Source: UMGS1590 sp036303105 (GTDB lineage Bacteria; Bacillota; Peptococcia; Peptococcales; Peptococcaceae). From it: a stretch of DNA of 18,325 bases. The notes under the pieces were generated by a model. The model saw only the letters and a list, made by a program, of their open reading frames with translations, was not told the origin of the DNA and did not search any database. The stretch spans positions 1 through 18,325 of the forward strand of contig JAXJBF010000144.1 of assembly GCA_036303105.1 (NCBI GenBank). Direction: 5' to 3'. The position numbers and the translations under genes were made by a program. Numbering within the stretch: position 1 is the stretch's first letter; every line of letters starts with the position of its first letter. Positions 15,893 to 18,325 of the stretch are shown here, piece after piece.

Positions 15893-16366
15893 ATGATGGC
15901 ATTTACAAAAAAGTTTCTGACGCTTTTGTTGATCGTTGTTATGACGCTTGGCACGCTGACAGGTTGTGTGCCGTCGGACAGCGGCAGCGGAAGCACGGCG
16001 TCGACAGCGACGATCGCTGAAGATGGCAGCTACACTTCGAAAGAAGATGTTGCGCTGTACCTGCACACCTACGGCCATTTGCCGGATAATTATATTACCA
16101 AAGACGAAGCGCGGGCGCTCGGCTGGCCGGATGAAGGCACCTTGGACGAGGTGGCGCCGGGCAAATCCATTGGCGGCGATTATTTTGGCAATTATGAAGG
16201 CATTTTGCCTGACGTGCCTGGACGCGAGTACCACGAGTGCGACATCGATTATGTCTCGGGCAATCGCAACGCCAAGCGCATTGTCTACGCGAACGACGGC
16301 AATATTTACTATACCGAAGACCATTACAACACGTTTGAACACCTGTATGGAGATGACGAAGAATGA
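15893..16366 (+). CDS. lipoprotein-anchored barnase-type guanyl-preferring ribonuclease
   Basis: A 157-residue protein with a short basic start, a hydrophobic segment and a lipobox LTGC that puts the lipidated Cys at position 25. A Ser/Thr/Gly linker (26-50) leads into a barnase domain of about 105 residues. Identity with the Bacillus enzyme is obvious: LPDNYITK, APGKSIGGD, SGNRN. All catalytic residues are present: E115, R125, R129 and H144 stand for barnase E73, R83, R87 and H102, and K70 for K27. It should cleave RNA, preferring cuts after G. The classical enzyme is freely secreted; this one appears tethered to the membrane outside the cytoplasm. C116, next to the catalytic Glu, is unusual. 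Start choice among ATGs at 15890, 15893 and 15896 is by spacing from AAAGG (15881-15885) and could be off by one codon. It overlaps the inhibitor gene by four bases. Confidence 0.93.
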   Translation: MMAFTKKFLTLLLIVVMTLGTLTGCVPSDSGSGSTASTATIAEDGSYTSKEDVALYLHTYGHLPDNYITKDEARALGWPDEGTLDEVAPGKSIGGDYFGNYEGILPDVPGREYHECDIDYVSGNRNAKRIVYANDGNIYYTEDHYNTFEHLYGDDEE

Positions 16367-16596
16367 ACGAATTGATCATCGATTTCAGTCAATATCCCAA
16401 CGTGGAGGCGTTTCATGAGGATATTGCCGAGAAGCTCAATTTTCCTGCCTATTACGGAAAAAATCTGGATGCCCTGCACGATATGATGGGAGAGATTCCG
16501 GAAGATGCTTATGCGTTTACGATCTTTTACGGCGGCACAGGCATTCCGCACAAGCAGCAGGTGACCATTGCCAAGATTTTATTGAGAAAGGCGTGA
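16363..16596 (+). CDS. barstar-type ribonuclease inhibitor, shortened C terminus
   Basis: A 77-residue cytoplasmic protein that starts at ATGA overlapping the ribonuclease stop, with GGAG (16349-16352) upstream. The barstar core is clear: FPAYYGKNLDALHD, where D36 and D40 match D35 and D39 of barstar, which plug the barnase active site. Barstar is usually about 90 residues. Here the protein stops after KILLRKA: the last beta-strand is absent, and the positions of barstar Glu76 and Glu80 are replaced or missing. No continuation appears in another frame, since the next gene starts 4 nt after the stop. Its role should be to block any ribonuclease that stays inside the cell. Whether it still binds well is open. 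Confidence 0.85.
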   Translation: MNELIIDFSQYPNVEAFHEDIAEKLNFPAYYGKNLDALHDMMGEIPEDAYAFTIFYGGTGIPHKQQVTIAKILLRKA

Positions 16597-16600
16597 AGGC

Positions 16601-16993
16601 ATGAGCAGACAGATGAGAAAAATCCTGGCAGCGTGCTGTCTGGTGTGCATGCTCGCAGGCTGCAGCAGCAGTGACGCCGACGGCTACACGCAGGTGGACG
16701 CCAGCACTGCGGCACAAATGATGGCCGACGAGGACAATGAAATCGTGCTCGATGTGCGCACGCCGGAAGAATACGCTGAGGCGCATATTCCTGGCGCCAT
16801 CAATGTGCCGAATGAAACCATTGGCGACGACGCCATCGCCGAACTTACCGACAAGGCACAGCTGATTATGGTGTACTGCCGCAGCGGCAACCGCAGCAAA
16901 CAGGCGGCGCAGAAGCTCGCCGATCAAGGCTACACGAATGTGGTCGAATTTGGCGGCATCAATGACTGGAGCGGCGAGACAGTCGCATCGTAA
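16601..16993 (+). CDS. rhodanese-domain lipoprotein
   Basis: A 130-residue protein with a lipoprotein signal: basic start, hydrophobic core and lipobox LAGC with Cys21. A single rhodanese domain fills residues 30-128. It has the LDVRTPEEYAEAHIPGAINVP block and the active-site loop CRSGNRS with the catalytic C93. Single-domain rhodaneses carry sulfur as a persulfide or transfer it; here the domain lies outside the cytoplasmic membrane, so its partner is not known. SD GAAAGG (16586-16591) precedes the ATG by 9 nt and overlaps the end of the barstar gene, so the three small genes are tightly packed. A terminator follows 3 nt after the stop. Confidence 0.9.
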   Translation: MSRQMRKILAACCLVCMLAGCSSSDADGYTQVDASTAAQMMADEDNEIVLDVRTPEEYAEAHIPGAINVPNETIGDDAIAELTDKAQLIMVYCRSGNRSKQAAQKLADQGYTNVVEFGGINDWSGETVAS

Positions 16994-16995
16994 TC

Positions 16996-17047
16996 AACAG
17001 GCCCACACAGAATCACCTCGCGTGATTTTTCTGTGTGGGCTTGTTTT
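16996..17047 (+). terminator. large hairpin terminator after the rhodanese gene
   Basis: GCCCACACAG (17001-17010) pairs with CTGTGTGGGC (17031-17040). The stem goes on outward through AACA/TGTT with a mismatch and inward through AATCAC/GTGATT, leaving a CTCGC loop and a three-T bulge. A T-rich tail follows. Confidence 0.85.
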
Positions 17048-17051
17048 ATTG

Positions 17052-17060
17052 TGATACAAT
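17052..17060 (+). promoter_or_regulatory. possible extended -10 promoter for the UvrA-like gene
   Basis: TGATACAAT gives an extended -10 element (TGn plus TACAAT at 17055-17060). No good -35 box lies 16-18 bp upstream, where the terminator stem is found. The start would be near 17067, giving a leader of about 14 nt. Confidence 0.45.
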
Positions 17061-17080
17061 AGGGCAAAGGAGGAAGGACT

Positions 17081-18325
17081 ATGAAGTTGAACCATCATGG
17101 CGCGCCGGACCATATCATTGTGCGCGGTGCCCGCGTGCACAATCTCAAGGGCCTGGACGTTGACATTCCGTTGGGCAAACTGGTCGGCATCGCTGGCGTG
17201 AGCGGCTCGGGAAAATCGTCGCTGGCGCTGGGCGTGCTGTATGCAGAAGGCTCGCGCCGTTACCTGGAATCGCTGTCCACCTACACAAGGAGGCGCATGA
17301 CCATTGCTGCCGAAGCCAAGCTGGACCACATTGACAATGTGCCGGCGGCGCTGGCTTTGCGGCAGCGGCCGGCGGTGCCGAGCATTCGCAGCACCTTTGG
17401 CACCTCGACCGAGCTTTTGAACAGCCTGCGGCTGATGTTTTCGCGCCTGGCCAGCCACCGTTGTCCAAACGGCCATTATCTGGCGCCAACGCCTGACGTC
17501 GCCATCGGCAAGGATCTGGTGTGTCCTGTTTGCGGCGAAACTTTCATGCCGCCTGGCGCAGAAAGCCTGGCCTTCAACAGCGATGGCGCCTGCCGCACCT
17601 GCGGCGGCACAGGCGTGGTGCGCACAGTGGACGAGGCATCGCTGGTGCCCGACGAAAGCCTGAGCATTGACGAGGGGGCAGTGGCACCATGGAATTCGCT
17701 GATGTGGTCGCTGATGACGGATGTCTGCCGTGCTATGGGCGTGCGCACCGACGTGCCGTTTTGTGACCTGACACCGGAAGAACGGGAGATTGTCTTTCAC
17801 GGCCCGGCTGAGAAGAAACATATTTTTTACAAAGCGAAAAACAGCAACCAGGCCGGCGAGCTGGACTTTACCTATTACAACGCGGTGTACACCGTGGAAA
17901 ATGCGCTGGCGAAGGTGAAAGATGAGAAAGGCATGAAGCGGGTCGAAAAGTTTCTCAAGCAAGAAACTTGCCCGGATTGCGGCGGCACCCGGCTGAGCGA
18001 TGCAGCGCGCGCACCGCGGCTGTGCGGCAAAAGCCTGGCCGAGGCGTCAGCGATGACGCTGGAGGCGCTGGTGCCTTGGGTGCGTCAGGTACCGCAGGAG
18101 ATGCCGGAGAACATGCGCGAGATGGCGCAGGCGATTTGCGACCAGTTTCTGCACACAGCGAAGCGGCTGCTTGATTTGGGCCTCGGTTATTTGACCTTGG
18201 ACCGCGCTTCCAATACCCTTTCCACTGGGGAACGGCAGCGCGTGCAGCTGGCGCGTGCGGTGCGCAATCGCACGACAGGCGTGCTCTATGTGCTGGATGA
18301 GCCGTCGATTGGGCTGCATCCAGCC
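17081..18325 (+). CDS. UvrA-like ABC ATPase lacking the UvrB-binding domain (partial, runs off the right edge)
   Basis: The frame is open from the ATG to the window end, giving 415 residues of an incomplete protein. The ATG has SD AAAGGAGG (17066-17073). Visible motifs follow the UvrA order: VRGARVHNLKGLDVDIP, Walker A GVSGSGKS (39-46), YAEGSRRYLESLS, RSTFGTSTE, a zinc site C148/C151 with C171/C174 in FNSDGACRTCGG, then CPDCGGTRLSD, an ABC signature LSTGERQR and Walker B VLYVLDEPSIGLHP. In true UvrA the UvrB-binding domain of about 115 residues lies between the HCP motif and this zinc site; here C128 and C148 are only 20 residues apart. That resembles UvrA2/DrrC-type class II proteins. It should bind DNA with ATP but probably does not load UvrB. 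Base composition is much richer in G+C than in the left half. The second ATPase half lies outside the window. Confidence 0.9.
   Translation, partial: MKLNHHGAPDHIIVRGARVHNLKGLDVDIPLGKLVGIAGVSGSGKSSLALGVLYAEGSRRYLESLSTYTRRRMTIAAEAKLDHIDNVPAALALRQRPAVPSIRSTFGTSTELLNSLRLMFSRLASHRCPNGHYLAPTPDVAIGKDLVCPVCGETFMPPGAESLAFNSDGACRTCGGTGVVRTVDEASLVPDESLSIDEGAVAPWNSLMWSLMTDVCRAMGVRTDVPFCDLTPEEREIVFHGPAEKKHIFYKAKNSNQAGELDFTYYNAVYTVENALAKVKDEKGMKRVEKFLKQETCPDCGGTRLSDAARAPRLCGKSLAEASAMTLEALVPWVRQVPQEMPENMREMAQAICDQFLHTAKRLLDLGLGYLTLDRASNTLSTGERQRVQLARAVRNRTTGVLYVLDEPSIGLHPA

Noticed and set aside
15966..16418. A 150-codon plus-strand frame overlapping the ribonuclease and inhibitor genes
   Set aside because: Different frame over two genes with unmistakable barnase and barstar motifs; its translation is low-complexity Arg/Thr/Ala-rich and matches nothing.
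16994..17962. A 322-codon open frame on the minus strand opposite the UvrA-like gene
   Set aside because: It is rich in His, Arg and Ala with no domain pattern. The plus-strand frame has full UvrA motifs and a strong ribosome binding site.
1..18325. Search for CRISPR arrays, insertion sequences, tRNA and rRNA genes
   Set aside because: Reading both strands I found no regularly spaced repeats, transposase genes, terminal inverted repeats, or tRNA- or rRNA-like sequences.

Overview
The window is a gene-dense stretch of a low-to-mid-GC bacterial chromosome, with every credible gene on the + strand. The gene set points to a Bacillota (Firmicutes) anaerobe: strong AAGGAGG-type ribosome binding sites, TTG starts, a CIRCE-controlled hrcA-grpE-dnaK-dnaJ operon preceded by lepA-hemW, a short (611 aa) DnaK, a type III glutamine synthetase and a lactate permease. 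Negativicutes or Clostridia are both possible; I cannot settle the genus from sequence alone.

Layout. 1-353 is the tail of a membrane glycosyltransferase, closed by a terminator. 458-1294 is a YkuE-like metallophosphoesterase. 1295-1492 holds a pair of direct repeats and the promoter of lctP (1493-3175, TTG start). A terminator, a strong promoter and a structured leader precede glnN (3412-5499). murJ (5582-7156), lepA (7185-8984) and hemW (9034-10161) follow. Terminator-like hairpins sit before murJ and before hemW with little or no room for a promoter, so those genes may depend on read-through. 10217-15121 is the heat-shock operon: sigma-A promoter, perfect CIRCE, hrcA, grpE, dnaK, dnaJ, terminator.

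From 15119 a new transcription unit starts at a promoter whose -35 box lies in the U-tract of the dnaJ terminator. It encodes a DUF554 membrane protein, a barnase-type ribonuclease carrying a lipoprotein signal, an overlapping barstar-type inhibitor that is short at its C terminus, and a rhodanese lipoprotein, and it ends in a large hairpin terminator. The last gene (17081 to beyond the window end) encodes a UvrA-like ABC ATPase in which the region corresponding to the UvrB-binding domain is missing. The right end is clearly richer in G+C than the left (45 of 60 bases at 17341-17400 against 23 of 60 at 4201-4260, counted by hand).

How the genes fit together: most are core functions (lactate uptake, nitrogen assimilation, lipid II flipping, translation, heme/radical-SAM chemistry, chaperones). 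The least ordinary part is 15182-18325: a membrane-tethered ribonuclease with its immunity protein, next to an exported rhodanese and a UvrA paralogue that probably does not act in classical nucleotide excision repair.
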